Shown one piece after another: positions 42,154-51,122 of a stretch of DNA of 54,859 bases. Under the pieces are notes generated by a model. That model saw only the letters and a list, made by a program, of their open reading frames with translations, did no database searches and was not told where the DNA came from. The position numbers and the translations under genes were made by a program. Source of the DNA: JAWBMQ01 sp038828875. GTDB lineage: Archaea; Nanobdellota; Nanobdellia; Woesearchaeales; JAWBMQ01. How positions within the stretch are numbered: position 1 is the first letter of the stretch; each line of letters starts with the position of its first letter. The stretch covers positions 1 through 54,859 of the forward strand of contig JAWBMQ010000008.1 of assembly GCA_038828875.1 (NCBI GenBank), given 5' to 3'.

Positions 42154-43658
42154 ATGGAACCTAAACCTGGAACAATTGTAAAAATAATTACTAACGATGG
42201 TAATTTTGAAGGTATGATTATAGAAAGACCAGAATTGTACGATAAAGATCATATTACTCTAAAACTTTCTTCAGGATATAATATAGGAATAAGAAAGGAA
42301 AAGATAAAAACAATAGAAATTATAAAAGAAACAACTTCTAAGGAAGAAAGTTCTGAAAAGATAACAATTGAAGGTAAAAAAATTGTTATAATTTCAACAG
42401 GAGGTACAATTAGTTCTAAGGTAGATTATTCAACAGGAGGAGTTTCTGCAAAATACGATGCTAAAAATTTTCTAAATTTGTTTCCTGAATTGAAAAATTA
42501 TAATATTGAGCCAGTTCCATTAATGAATAAGATGAGCGAAGATTTTCTACCTGAAGATTGGATTCGAATTGCTGAAGAAGTATATAAATATCTTTTGGAT
42601 GAAAATGTAGAAGGAGTTATTCTTACACAAGGAACAGATACTATGCAATACACAGCTGCAGTTTTATCTTTTTTCATCAGAAATCCAAATAAACCAATAA
42701 TTATTACAGGAGCTCAAAGATCAATTGATCGACCAAGTACAGATGCAAAAATGAATCTTATTTGTAGTGTAATTGCTGCAAAATCAAACATTGCTGAAAT
42801 CGGAGTAGTTATGCACGGAAAGAGTGATGATGAATTTTGTTACTGGCATTTTGGCACTAGAGTAAGAAAAATGCACACATCAAGAAGAGATGCTTTTAGA
42901 AGTATAAATTCTTCANNNNNNNNNNNNNNNNNNNNNNNNNNNNNNNNNNNNNNNNNNNNNNNNNNNNNNNNNNNNNNNNNNNNNNNNNNNNNNNNNNNNN
43001 NNNNNNNNNNNNAAACATTGCTGAAATCGGAGTAGTTATGCACGGAAAGAGTGATGATGAATTTTGTTACTGGCATTTTGGCACTAGAGTAAGAAAAATG
43101 CACACATCAAGAAGAGATGCTTTTAGAAGTATAAATTCTTTACCAATAGCTAAAATTTATTCAGACGGAAGAATTGAAGAAATCAGCAAAAATTTACATT
43201 ATAGATCAAATCAAAAACCAATTTTAGAGGCAGTATTTGAAGAAAAAGTTGGAATGATTTTCGTTCATCCTAATATGGATCCAGAAATAATTGATTTTTT
43301 TATCAATAAAAAATACAAAGGATTAGTAATTCAGGCTACTGCATTAGGTCATGTACCAACTACTAGCAAAAAAGAGATTTTTTCTAAGATAAAGAAGGCA
43401 ATAGAAAATGGAATAGTAGTTGTAATTTCTACTCAAACACTTTATGGAAGTGTACATGAGTTTGTTTATTCTAATTTGAGAAAACTATCTAGTATTGGAT
43501 GCATTTATGTTAAGGATATGCTTTCAGAAGTTGCATATGTAAAACTAGGATGGGTTTTAGCCAAATCAAAAGAGATTTCAGAAATAAAGAAAATGATGTT
43601 AACTCCTTTTGCAAAAGAAATTTCTGAAAAAAGCAACTATTATGAATTCTTAAATTAA
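42154..43658 (+). CDS. gatD: Glutamyl-tRNA(Gln) amidotransferase subunit D, interrupted by assembly gap
   Basis: The gene spans an N gap with a duplicated flank. Removing 227 bases joins 254 codons before the gap to 171 after it, in frame, giving 425 residues, the normal GatD length. Residues 1-65 form the GatD-specific N-terminal domain (PGTIVKIITNDGNFEG); the asparaginase-like domain has IISTGGTISSKVDY (about 79-92), GVILTQGTDTMQYTAAVLS and TGAQRSIDRPSTDAKMN. GatD releases ammonia from glutamine for GatE, which makes Gln-tRNA(Gln) in archaea; gatE is not in this window. The ATG at 42154 is used because an earlier in-frame start falls inside tRNA-Arg. Confidence 0.93.
42916..43012. other. 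Assembly gap (97 N) inside gatD
   Basis: A run of 97 undetermined bases. Sequence 42786-42915 is repeated as 43013-43142 with one mismatch (TCA versus TTA codon, at 42914/43141). The copy offset, 227 bases, equals that at the first gap. Overlapping contig ends joined with a placeholder are the best explanation, with a probable error at one contig tip. Confidence 0.95.
43013..43142 (+). repeat. Artefactual 130-bp copy of 42786-42915
   Basis: This segment of gatD repeats the sequence before the gap, 129 of 130 bases the same by eye. It is a contig overlap, not a biological repeat; the single difference makes Ser in one copy and Leu in the other. Confidence 0.92.
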
Positions 43659-43659
43659 T

Positions 43660-44670
43660 ATGAATAATATGAAAAAGAATAAAAAATTATCAAATAAATC
43701 CAACAAAAATGATTTAAAAAAACAAAAAACTAATTGGTTAAATTTGTTAGATATAATCATTATTGTTTTGCTTTCATATACTCTTCAACTAATGTTTTTA
43801 GATGTTAAAATTGTTACTCTATTCAATGCGTTTTTTCTTATCTTTTATCTTTTTATAACTAAGAATCCAGTGGTAGTTTTTTTAGTTTCAACAATTCCCA
43901 TTACTTTTTTCATTAAAACTTCTCCTTATTCTGTTTTATTTTTTTATTTCCTAAGTTTCATTATGCTACTTCAAATAATGAATCAATTCATAATATCATT
44001 TTATTTTATTTATTTTCATATTTATGCTCTTTCTTTAATTATTACTTTGTCTTTTCTTAAAATTCTTCCTATTTTTGAATTATCTTATTTAGAAGTTATA
44101 CTTTATTATTTCATATTGAGTGCATTTCTTTTCAACATTGTTGTTTCAGTTTTTGAAATGATCATTTTAAGATTAAGAAAGAAAGATTTGACTTTCTTTA
44201 TGAAAAAGATATTCTTTGATTTAGTAAAAGGAGTTTTTTTCTTTACTTTATTTGGAATTTTTCTAATGTTTGTAATTTACAACAGTTTAGATAATTTTTT
44301 AACAAAAAATGAAGAGTTTCTCAAGAAAAATATAGAACAGATGAAAAAAGAATGCTCTTTCGATATTCCTTTGCCTGAAAAAGTTGAACATTTTTCTTTT
44401 GTTAGTAATGATTATGAAAATTATTTAGTATACTACAATAAAATTGTAATTGCTTCATTAGATGCAATGATAAGATATTCAAAGTGTAAAAATACTTGTT
44501 TGAACGTTTCAAATCAATTAAATTCTTATGAGCTAAAAAAGTTAGAAAACAGTAAAATAGAACAAATATATCATGAATTAATTAGAAAGATAAATATACT
44601 CAGAGTTGGAATAAAAATCAGAGCGTCAGTTAATGAAATGCTCAAGAATTCTGATGTTCTTTGTAAGTAG
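43660..44670 (+). CDS. Unrecognised polytopic membrane protein
   Basis: A 336-residue protein: a lysine- and asparagine-rich cytoplasmic start (residues 1-25), about six membrane helices between 28 and 210 (for example LLDIIIIVLLSYTLQLMFL and FFTLFGIFLMFVIYNS) and a soluble C-terminal domain of some 120 residues with two pairs of cysteines, one as CKNTC. No family is recognised. Its ATG is two bases from the gatD stop, and its 3' end overlaps the convergent Dph2-like gene by 29 bases. Confidence 0.58.
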   Translation: MNNMKKNKKLSNKSNKNDLKKQKTNWLNLLDIIIIVLLSYTLQLMFLDVKIVTLFNAFFLIFYLFITKNPVVVFLVSTIPITFFIKTSPYSVLFFYFLSFIMLLQIMNQFIISFYFIYFHIYALSLIITLSFLKILPIFELSYLEVILYYFILSAFLFNIVVSVFEMIILRLRKKDLTFFMKKIFFDLVKGVFFFTLFGIFLMFVIYNSLDNFLTKNEEFLKKNIEQMKKECSFDIPLPEKVEHFSFVSNDYENYLVYYNKIVIASLDAMIRYSKCKNTCLNVSNQLNSYELKKLENSKIEQIYHELIRKINILRVGIKIRASVNEMLKNSDVLCK

Positions 44671-45442
44671 AATCAAAAATATACTTTTTTAGAATTAAAA
44701 AATCAGTAGCATTAATAATGTTATTATAATCTTCAACAATTCTAGGACAAGAAGAGTTTATGAAAAACTTTATTGAGGAAAAGTTTTCTAGTTTTTCTAC
44801 AGTGTCAAAAACAATAGGAATGATTTTTTTATCTTTCAACTCTTCCTTAATTAAGTGATAAAGTTTTATATTGTACTGACCTTTTTTGGTGCTGATTATA
44901 AATCCAATATACTTTGAACTTGAATAGTAATGATAAAATTTAGAGATTTCTTTGATAGAATAGTCATTCAATTCATTAAGATCAATATTTATGAATTCTT
45001 CTTTTGCTTTTTTATCAAAAATTTTCATATAAAATTTAGAAAAAAAACCAGGAGAAAGTTTTTTTATAGTTTTATCTAATTCGAAATTTTCAAAGGTAAT
45101 TTTCAAAATTTTTTCAGTAGCTAAATCTAAAACAAATAGAGTTTTTTCACTGATTAAAGCACTATGAACAATAGGAATAAGATGAAACCTATTTTCTACA
45201 ACTGCAAGAACATCAGTTTCAAATTTTATGAAATCACAGCCAAGGATTTGGTTTGTGTTTTTAGAATGAAAGCTTTTAATATCTTTAAAGTGTTTATTTA
45301 AAATCTTTTTTAATTCTTCAGCAGTTTGTTTGAACTGAATTGAATAAACAATAGTTAATTCTTTACTATCTATTTTTTTCAATTCTTTATCTAAGTTTTC
45401 AAGATAAATCTTCTTTTGTGGTAAAATGTAATGAATCTTCAT
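44642..45442 (-). CDS. Dph2-like diphthamide synthesis protein, first domain missing
   Basis: A 266-residue protein matching domains 2 and 3 of archaeal Dph2: LTIVYSIQFKQ, QILGCDFIKFE (Cys69), RFHLIPIVHSALISEKTLFVLD, then GFIISTKKGQYNIKLYHLIKEEL and SSCPRIVEDY (Cys232). Dph2 starts diphthamide formation on elongation factor 2 by radical cleavage of SAM at a 4Fe-4S cluster held by three cysteines, one per domain. Full-length archaeal Dph2 is about 340 residues; here the first domain, with its YGACD-type cysteine, is absent and only two cluster ligands remain. It may be inactive, dimerise with another chain, or be specialised. It is the last gene of the replication-helicase cluster. Confidence 0.72.
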   Translation of the reverse strand: MKIHYILPQKKIYLENLDKELKKIDSKELTIVYSIQFKQTAEELKKILNKHFKDIKSFHSKNTNQILGCDFIKFETDVLAVVENRFHLIPIVHSALISEKTLFVLDLATEKILKITFENFELDKTIKKLSPGFFSKFYMKIFDKKAKEEFINIDLNELNDYSIKEISKFYHYYSSSKYIGFIISTKKGQYNIKLYHLIKEELKDKKIIPIVFDTVEKLENFSSIKFFINSSCPRIVEDYNNIINATDFLILKKYIFDSTYKEHQNS

Positions 45443-45483
45443 GTTTTTTGAAAATAATTTGAATTAAAATTATTTTTGTTTTT

Positions 45484-46977
45484 TTAGATGAATTTAAGTT
45501 TATTTTCAGCTATAATTCGTTCATAATTTTTTCCTAAAATTTCTCTTGCAGTGGATTGTTTAGTTAATAAATCATTTATTGTTTTAATTCCTGCATTGTA
45601 AAGTTTCCTTGCTCTTACTCGACCTATGTTTTTAAGCTTTATAAGTTCTAATAATTCTTCTTTGATACCTTCTAAAATTCTAATATTTGCTAATGAAATT
45701 TTATCAACTATAAAAGGATTTACGATTTTTGCAAGTTCTTCAGAAGCATAACATAACCAATTTAAAATCTCTAATTTACTTCTAAATTCTCCAGGTCTTA
45801 TTGAATAATTTTCAAGTAATTCTTTTTCACTTTTTTCATTTATCCATTCTAAAAACAATAATACAAATTTTCCTTTTAAAAGATTTTCAAGATCTTCAGG
45901 ATCTAGATCGTTTTGAAGCAAAAATCTTTGAATGTCTTCCTTTTCTTTTTTATAAACTGAGAACAATGGGTTTATTTCATAAGTAGATGCTAATGTAAAA
46001 AGATATCTTACAAGATCAAAAGAATCTTGTTTGAGAAAATTAACTATCTTAATTCCTGAATAGGGATCTAAATAAAGATCATTGATTCTTTTTCCAATCT
46101 CAGTAACTTGAAAATCTATTTTCTCTTCTGAAGAATATGTTTTAAAGTAAGAAAAGATATCACTTTTTTCCTTATCTTTTGAAACATTTTTTCTTATTTC
46201 AATTAATCCTATTTTGGATAGTTGATTAATGATGTTATTTACCTTTTCTTTTAACATTTCTAAATCTGAATATTGATGAGCATAAAATGTGTTTTTCATA
46301 AAATCGAAAACTTCTAAATTATTTTTATATTTACAACATAAAGAAAGAATAACACTTCTTAATTTAGTTTCTACTGCTATTTTTGATATAACATCTTCTG
46401 CTTCAGAATCAATATAATTATCGAAAATATAATCTAGGTCATCTGAAATCGCAATTGCTTCTCCTTCTTTATCGTAATCAGGTCTCCCTGCACGACCTGC
46501 CATTTGATGAAACTCCATTACTGAAATTGGTTTCATATTTTCATCGAATCTATAAAGATCTTTTATTAAAACTCTATATGCTGGTAAATTAACTCCTGCT
46601 GCTAATGTTGGAGTGCAAACTATTACCTTTACTAATCCTTTTCTAAAATTTTCTTCAATCATCTCTCTTTGTTCATTCAACAATCCTGAATGATGAAAAG
46701 CAACTCCGTTTTTTATAATTTCAGCTAACATTTCACATTGTTCAGTAGGAGTATCTAGAACGTTTTTTATATTATCAGATAATATATTTAGTTTTACAAT
46801 TTCATCATCGTTTAAGAATTTTGAAGTTATTTTAGAGATTTTTTTTGCTAAAGATTCTGCATTTTTTTTAGAGTTTACAAAGATAAGTATCTGTTTTTTA
46901 ATCTTTAAGGTGTCTCCTACTAAATTTAGAATATTATCAAAAAATTCATTTTCTAATTCAACAATTCTGTATTTCAT
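45484..46977 (-). CDS. Hel308-type helicase, C-terminal half only (no RecA1)
   Basis: A 497-residue protein that aligns with Hel308/Ski2-like helicases from motif IV onwards. KQILIFVNSKKNAESLAKKI begins the second RecA domain, followed by AFHHSGLLNEQR, VKVIVCTPTLAAGVNLPAYRVL (motif V), QMAGRAGRPDYD (motif VI), the winged helix and ratchet regions, and a terminal helix-hairpin-helix (NIGRVRARKLYNAGI). The first RecA domain with Walker A and DExH, about 200 residues, is missing. The upstream sequence is the GINS gene, whose stop overlaps this ATG (TAATG), so this is not a sequencing break. The N-terminal half may be a separate gene elsewhere. Confidence 0.85.
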   Translation of the reverse strand: MKYRIVELENEFFDNILNLVGDTLKIKKQILIFVNSKKNAESLAKKISKITSKFLNDDEIVKLNILSDNIKNVLDTPTEQCEMLAEIIKNGVAFHHSGLLNEQREMIEENFRKGLVKVIVCTPTLAAGVNLPAYRVLIKDLYRFDENMKPISVMEFHQMAGRAGRPDYDKEGEAIAISDDLDYIFDNYIDSEAEDVISKIAVETKLRSVILSLCCKYKNNLEVFDFMKNTFYAHQYSDLEMLKEKVNNIINQLSKIGLIEIRKNVSKDKEKSDIFSYFKTYSSEEKIDFQVTEIGKRINDLYLDPYSGIKIVNFLKQDSFDLVRYLFTLASTYEINPLFSVYKKEKEDIQRFLLQNDLDPEDLENLLKGKFVLLFLEWINEKSEKELLENYSIRPGEFRSKLEILNWLCYASEELAKIVNPFIVDKISLANIRILEGIKEELLELIKLKNIGRVRARKLYNAGIKTINDLLTKQSTAREILGKNYERIIAENKLKFI

Positions 46978-47612
46978 TATTCGAAAATCCTACACTTCTT
47001 TTTATTCATCAATATCTGAGCAATATCTTCAGGAATTAAATCAATTTCATGTTCTGAATATGGTCCATATTTGTTTCCTTCAATATCTACAAATTCAGGA
47101 ACCAAAGTCAAGAATTCTACTTTTATTTTCTTTATCTTTTTGTTATTGTTTTCTTCTTTTTGTAAAAAAATGTTTTGAGGTAATTGTGGAACTTTAGACG
47201 AAATTATGTTGTCTAAAACAGAACTTCTAAAAGATTGAAAAACACCTAAAATAAAATTGTAAAATTCTTTCTCATAAAATAGCATATTGTTAGTATTTAC
47301 AATCAAATTTTTTGTTATTGCTTTATTCTTTGCAATTTCTATAATTTTAGCTTCTCGTAATTCATAAATTTTAGCTATTATTTTTTTTGCATTTATCAAT
47401 TGTCTCTCTTCTTGCATAATATCTTCTTCTAGAAGCAAATCGTTTTCATCTTTAAGACTTTTCACTTCTTTTTCTTTTAATCTTAAATATTCGATAACAT
47501 CTTCAATAAAATTATCAGGAAGTTCTTGTAGTTCAGGGTTATTCTTTTCTCTACGATAAATATCCATCAATCTTTCATATGTTAATGGAATTTTGTTTTC
47601 TTTGTTGTTCAT
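46977..47612 (-). CDS. GINS complex subunit (Gins51-like)
   Basis: A 211-residue protein with an N-terminal helical A-domain (LTYERLMDIYRREKNNPELQ, then LPDNFIEDVIEYLRLKEKE) and a small C-terminal beta-domain, KVEFLTLVPEFVDIEGNKYG followed by EIDLIPEDIAQIL. This is the order of archaeal Gins51. GINS binds MCM and Cdc45/RecJ in the replicative helicase. The ATG at 47612 (MNNKENK) is preferred over the upstream TTG. Its stop overlaps the truncated helicase start. Confidence 0.8.
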   Translation of the reverse strand: MNNKENKIPLTYERLMDIYRREKNNPELQELPDNFIEDVIEYLRLKEKEVKSLKDENDLLLEEDIMQEERQLINAKKIIAKIYELREAKIIEIAKNKAITKNLIVNTNNMLFYEKEFYNFILGVFQSFRSSVLDNIISSKVPQLPQNIFLQKEENNNKKIKKIKVEFLTLVPEFVDIEGNKYGPYSEHEIDLIPEDIAQILMNKKKCRIFE

Positions 47613-47683
47613 TTTCAGATGTATGTAATAAATAGTGAATTTTTTTATTTTAAAAATCTTTTCTTGCAAACTTAAAAAATTTT

Positions 47684-49153
47684 TTAATAATCTTCAGCTA
47701 GAATCCAAAGTAAAGGAATTTTTGAGTTCTTATTGAATACTAAATCTCTGAAAATCTCTTCATCTGGAAGCTGATCTACTTTATAATTTATAAGATCAAT
47801 TATATAAGGTCTTTTGTTTTTATTTTTTGGATAAAACATTAAAAAGCAATTTCCTCTTTCAAAACTAGTATCATCTCGTTCTATAGAAATTATTCCTTCC
47901 AATGTTTTTTGAAAATTCTTATCTTTTTTTAATAGTTCAATTACTGATGCAATTAATAAATGTGCTACTCTTGAATCTATTTTTTTATTCTTAATTAATG
48001 TATCAATATCCTTTACTATATATTCTTTAATTTCCCTATCAAATTTAGAATCGTTGTTTTTTATTATTGTTGCTGCATTTAAAATAGGATCGGTATAATA
48101 CTTTTTTTCAGGATAATATTTATTTATGATTTCAACAAATCCATAATAGATCTCGTCTAATATTTCATCGATTGTTGGTTTTTTATCTTTAAATTTTTTA
48201 AGTGTTCTATTTTTTAAAGTATTTGTAATGATATTATTTCTTACAAAAATTGCATCATTGTGCCATGGATCGATAAATACTTTATTTAGAACTGATTTTT
48301 TTCTGTGAATAATTTCAAATCCTTCATTTTTTAATTTATTAATAAACTTTAAATATCTTTTAAATTCTGGGCTCTCTTCAGGTTTTTTGTAATCCCAATA
48401 ATTCCCGTACACATTGAAGAAATGATATAAATTTTCAAATAAAGGTAATTTTTTTTGATATGAAATTTTATCTAAATAATCATTATTCTCTTCAAACTTT
48501 AATAACTTTGAAACATTTATATAATTCTTTTTCATATAATCTATGATATATTTCTCTTTTTCAGAGTTATATCTTATCCAAATGTGTCCTGTAATGGATT
48601 TATCCTTAAATACATATAAATTTCCATTTAATTCTACATTCCCATTTAGAATTCCTTCATTTATTGCTTTTTCAATTAAAACTCCTTCAGCTAATGCGTA
48701 ATGTCTACAGTACATGTAGCCTGAATTGATGAACGTATCTACTGGAATCAATGCTTTATCTCTTACTTTTTTAGTAAGAGAAAGAATTTTATAATCTAGA
48801 TATGCATCGTTTTCTAAAAGATATGATGCTTCTTTTCTATTTTCTATTACTACTTCATCAATTTTCCTTCCGATTATCATTATTTTTTCTAAATCACTTG
48901 TCTTTTCAAAATGTTCCTTATCTTTTATTTCTTTAACAGATCTGTTATAAATTCTTTGCAACGTTTTAGATTCTTTAAAATCAACATAGAGTATTTCTTC
49001 TAAATCAGTGTTAGTGGAAAGTAATACCGTTTGATCAATTGATTTATTAGTTTCGTTATGGTCAATCTTAAGGACATTATAATCTTCAAAAGTATTTTTA
49101 TTAAGAAGATAAAAATTTTTTATAATCCTATAATCTCCATAATAAAATAACAT
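47684..49153 (-). CDS. Transglutaminase-like Cys-His-Asp protein, paralogue 1
   Basis: A 489-residue soluble protein without signal peptide. SGYMYCRHYALAEGVLIEKA (Cys149), ITGHIWIRYN (His190) and KYIIDYMK (Asp205) form a C-H-D triad in the order and spacing of transglutaminase-like papain folds. The second half has conserved blocks shared with paralogue 2: WDYKKPEESPEFKRY, LNKVFIDPWHNDAIFVRNN, ERDDTSFERGNCFLMF, IIDLINYKV and the end LLWILAEDY. No named family is recognised. It could be a protease, peptidase or transferase. It has its own promoter spacer and a GAGGG ribosome site, and precedes GINS by 71 bases. Confidence 0.6.
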   Translation of the reverse strand: MLFYYGDYRIIKNFYLLNKNTFEDYNVLKIDHNETNKSIDQTVLLSTNTDLEEILYVDFKESKTLQRIYNRSVKEIKDKEHFEKTSDLEKIMIIGRKIDEVVIENRKEASYLLENDAYLDYKILSLTKKVRDKALIPVDTFINSGYMYCRHYALAEGVLIEKAINEGILNGNVELNGNLYVFKDKSITGHIWIRYNSEKEKYIIDYMKKNYINVSKLLKFEENNDYLDKISYQKKLPLFENLYHFFNVYGNYWDYKKPEESPEFKRYLKFINKLKNEGFEIIHRKKSVLNKVFIDPWHNDAIFVRNNIITNTLKNRTLKKFKDKKPTIDEILDEIYYGFVEIINKYYPEKKYYTDPILNAATIIKNNDSKFDREIKEYIVKDIDTLIKNKKIDSRVAHLLIASVIELLKKDKNFQKTLEGIISIERDDTSFERGNCFLMFYPKNKNKRPYIIDLINYKVDQLPDEEIFRDLVFNKNSKIPLLWILAEDY

Positions 49154-49290
49154 TCAATTCCCTCAATTTTTTCAATTACATTCATAATATTTTAATTTTG
49201 TGTTTTTTAAGCTGCATATTTTTAAATTGTTCTTTTTTATGTAACTAAAAAATAAAAAGGAATTTTTGGAGGGATAAAATAAACTTAATT

Positions 49291-50646
49291 TTAATAATCT
49301 TCTGCATAAAACCATAAAGGAACTTCATATTTTTTAGGTAATTCTGAAACATAATTGTGATAAAAATCAATGATATATTCTTTATTTTTAGTTTTAAACT
49401 TTAAAAAACATTTACCTCTTTCAAAAGAAGTATCGTCTCTTTCTAAGGTTAATTTACCGTTAAGGATTTTGTCTATAGATTTGTCATTTATTGCTAATTC
49501 TAATCCAGTTCCGAAAATTAAAGTATGTATATTTTTATCTAGTAATCTTTTATCTACTAAATCAGAAAGAGTTATGATGTTTGTTTTTTGTTTTTTTGTA
49601 TGTTTTATTATTTCTTTTTCAATTTTGTTATTTTTATTTACTATTGTTGCATAATCTACCATTCTTTTATAAAACTCATATGCATGGATTAAAACTTCTA
49701 AGATGTTAACATTATCATCTTTTTTATTTATTTTGTTTTTTATGAATTTGTAAATTTCATTGCTGAATTTATTGTTATTGATATAAATTCCGTAATCAGT
49801 CCACGGAGAAAGAAATACCTTGTTTAAAAGAGATTCATTTCTCTTAAGTACAGAATACCCTTTGTTTGTCAATTTTTCTTTTAATTTATAATATTCAATA
49901 AATTCTTTGCTTTCTTCTGGTCTTTTATAATCCCATAAGTTATCACTGTACATAATTGAATTTTTTAGATGATTATAATATTTTTTTTCAATTTTGAGAT
50001 ATTCCTCTAATTTTAGAACTTGTTCAGATTTTATAAGATCTATAATATAAACTTCTTTGTCATTTTCATATCTTACCCAAGCATGACCTAGTTTCAATAA
50101 AGAAGCTTTAAAAAAATTGACATCTATTGAAACATTCCCTTTTAATATACCTTGTTCAATGGATTTTTCTATTAATGAGCCCATTGCAAGTGAGTAATGT
50201 CTGCAAACCATAATTCCTTTTTTTATGAAAAAATCTACATTTATCGGAGAAATGTATCGTTCTTTTTCAGTTAATCTTAAAATATAATCACTAGGGTTGG
50301 AATAATTTGTTCCATTTGTTTTTAGATTGTTAGCCAATACTTCGTTTTTTATATTACTGGAAAATATTAATAAAATATCTAGATCGCTAACATTCTTTTT
50401 TTCTTTTTTCAATTCTTTTATTTCTTTAAGAGAATATTGATAAATTTTTTTAAGTATTTTTGAATTATCTATATCCACGAATATATGTTCCTGAGCATCT
50501 AAATCAAGGCTTAAAAATATACCTTCATTAATTTTATGTTGATATCTTTTATGATCTGATCCAATAACATAATATCCCTGATATTTAGAATTATTTATTT
50601 TGTAAATGTGTTCTATTCCTCTTAAATACCCCCAATAATATAGCAT
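49291..50646 (-). CDS. Transglutaminase-like Cys-His-Asp protein, paralogue 2
   Basis: A 451-residue protein paralogous to the one at 47684-49153 over its whole length. MLYYWGYLRGIEHIYKIN matches MLFYYGDYRIIKNFYLLN at the start, which fixes the start at the ATG at 50646 rather than the GTG at 50655. The triad is MVCRHYSLAMGSLIEKS (Cys148), LGHAWVRY (His188) and YIIDLIK (Asp203). The C-terminal blocks WDYKRPEESKEF, LNKVFLSPWTDYGIYINNN, ERDDTSFERGKCFLKF, YIIDFYHNYVSELP and PLWFYAEDY are all conserved. Its ATG lies one base after the stop of the membrane protein at 50648, so the two are translationally linked. Confidence 0.6.
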   Translation of the reverse strand: MLYYWGYLRGIEHIYKINNSKYQGYYVIGSDHKRYQHKINEGIFLSLDLDAQEHIFVDIDNSKILKKIYQYSLKEIKELKKEKKNVSDLDILLIFSSNIKNEVLANNLKTNGTNYSNPSDYILRLTEKERYISPINVDFFIKKGIMVCRHYSLAMGSLIEKSIEQGILKGNVSIDVNFFKASLLKLGHAWVRYENDKEVYIIDLIKSEQVLKLEEYLKIEKKYYNHLKNSIMYSDNLWDYKRPEESKEFIEYYKLKEKLTNKGYSVLKRNESLLNKVFLSPWTDYGIYINNNKFSNEIYKFIKNKINKKDDNVNILEVLIHAYEFYKRMVDYATIVNKNNKIEKEIIKHTKKQKTNIITLSDLVDKRLLDKNIHTLIFGTGLELAINDKSIDKILNGKLTLERDDTSFERGKCFLKFKTKNKEYIIDFYHNYVSELPKKYEVPLWFYAEDY

Positions 50647-50647
50647 T

Positions 50648-51115
50648 TTATTCACTATTTTTCTTTTTATCTTTATAATAATAATTTGTTATAAACGTTG
50701 ATATGTTAAAAAAACTGATATTGAGCCGAGTTAATTCAAAAAAATCAATTGGTTCTCTTTTTAAAAATCTTAATGAACAATATAAAGCAGTTCCTAATGC
50801 TACAGAAATTCCTAATGATATGTTGTAATATTTTTTATCATTTTTTTCTAATGATTTTTTTCCTAAATAATATGAAAAATATGTAAACGGAAAGCTCATA
50901 CTTTGTAGATATATGTTCTCGCTTAATGAAAAAAAACTTCCAAATAAAAAAGAAAAAAAGTGTCTTCCATGGTTCTTATTATTTTTTTGGTAATCTATAA
51001 TAATAATTTCATAAACTTTTTCTTCGATATCACTTACTTTTTTTAAAAAATTATTCTCTCTATTTTCTTCAATGTTCTTATCTTTCAAAATTTCCTCTAA
51101 ATTTGTTTTTTTCAT
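50648..51115 (-). CDS. Small membrane protein partnering the transglutaminase-like gene
   Basis: A 155-residue protein: a charged, helical N-terminal part (about 1-50), then two to three hydrophobic segments (about 53-85, 98-116 and 128-145) and a lysine-rich end. The YFSYYLGKKSLEK followed by ISLGISVALGTALY pattern resembles the proteins at 51123 and 54040 (YN-Y-G then a glycine-rich helix), so the three are probably distant paralogues. It is the middle gene of the unit 51123-50648-49291, and its stop is one base from the next ATG. The function is unknown. Confidence 0.5.
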   Translation of the reverse strand: MKKTNLEEILKDKNIEENRENNFLKKVSDIEEKVYEIIIIDYQKNNKNHGRHFFSFLFGSFFSLSENIYLQSMSFPFTYFSYYLGKKSLEKNDKKYYNISLGISVALGTALYCSLRFLKREPIDFFELTRLNISFFNISTFITNYYYKDKKKNSE

Positions 51116-51122
51116 TTTTTGC

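Noticed and set aside
42840..43103. Minus-strand frame crossing the second N run
   Set aside because: It is antisense to gatD and spans the assembly gap; an artefact.
49154..49290. Possible third copy of the ATATT promoter block between the transglutaminase-like genes
   Set aside because: TTCATAATATTTT occurs on the opposite strand to the gene and lacks the TATAAAT core and the palindrome; likely chance in AT-rich DNA.
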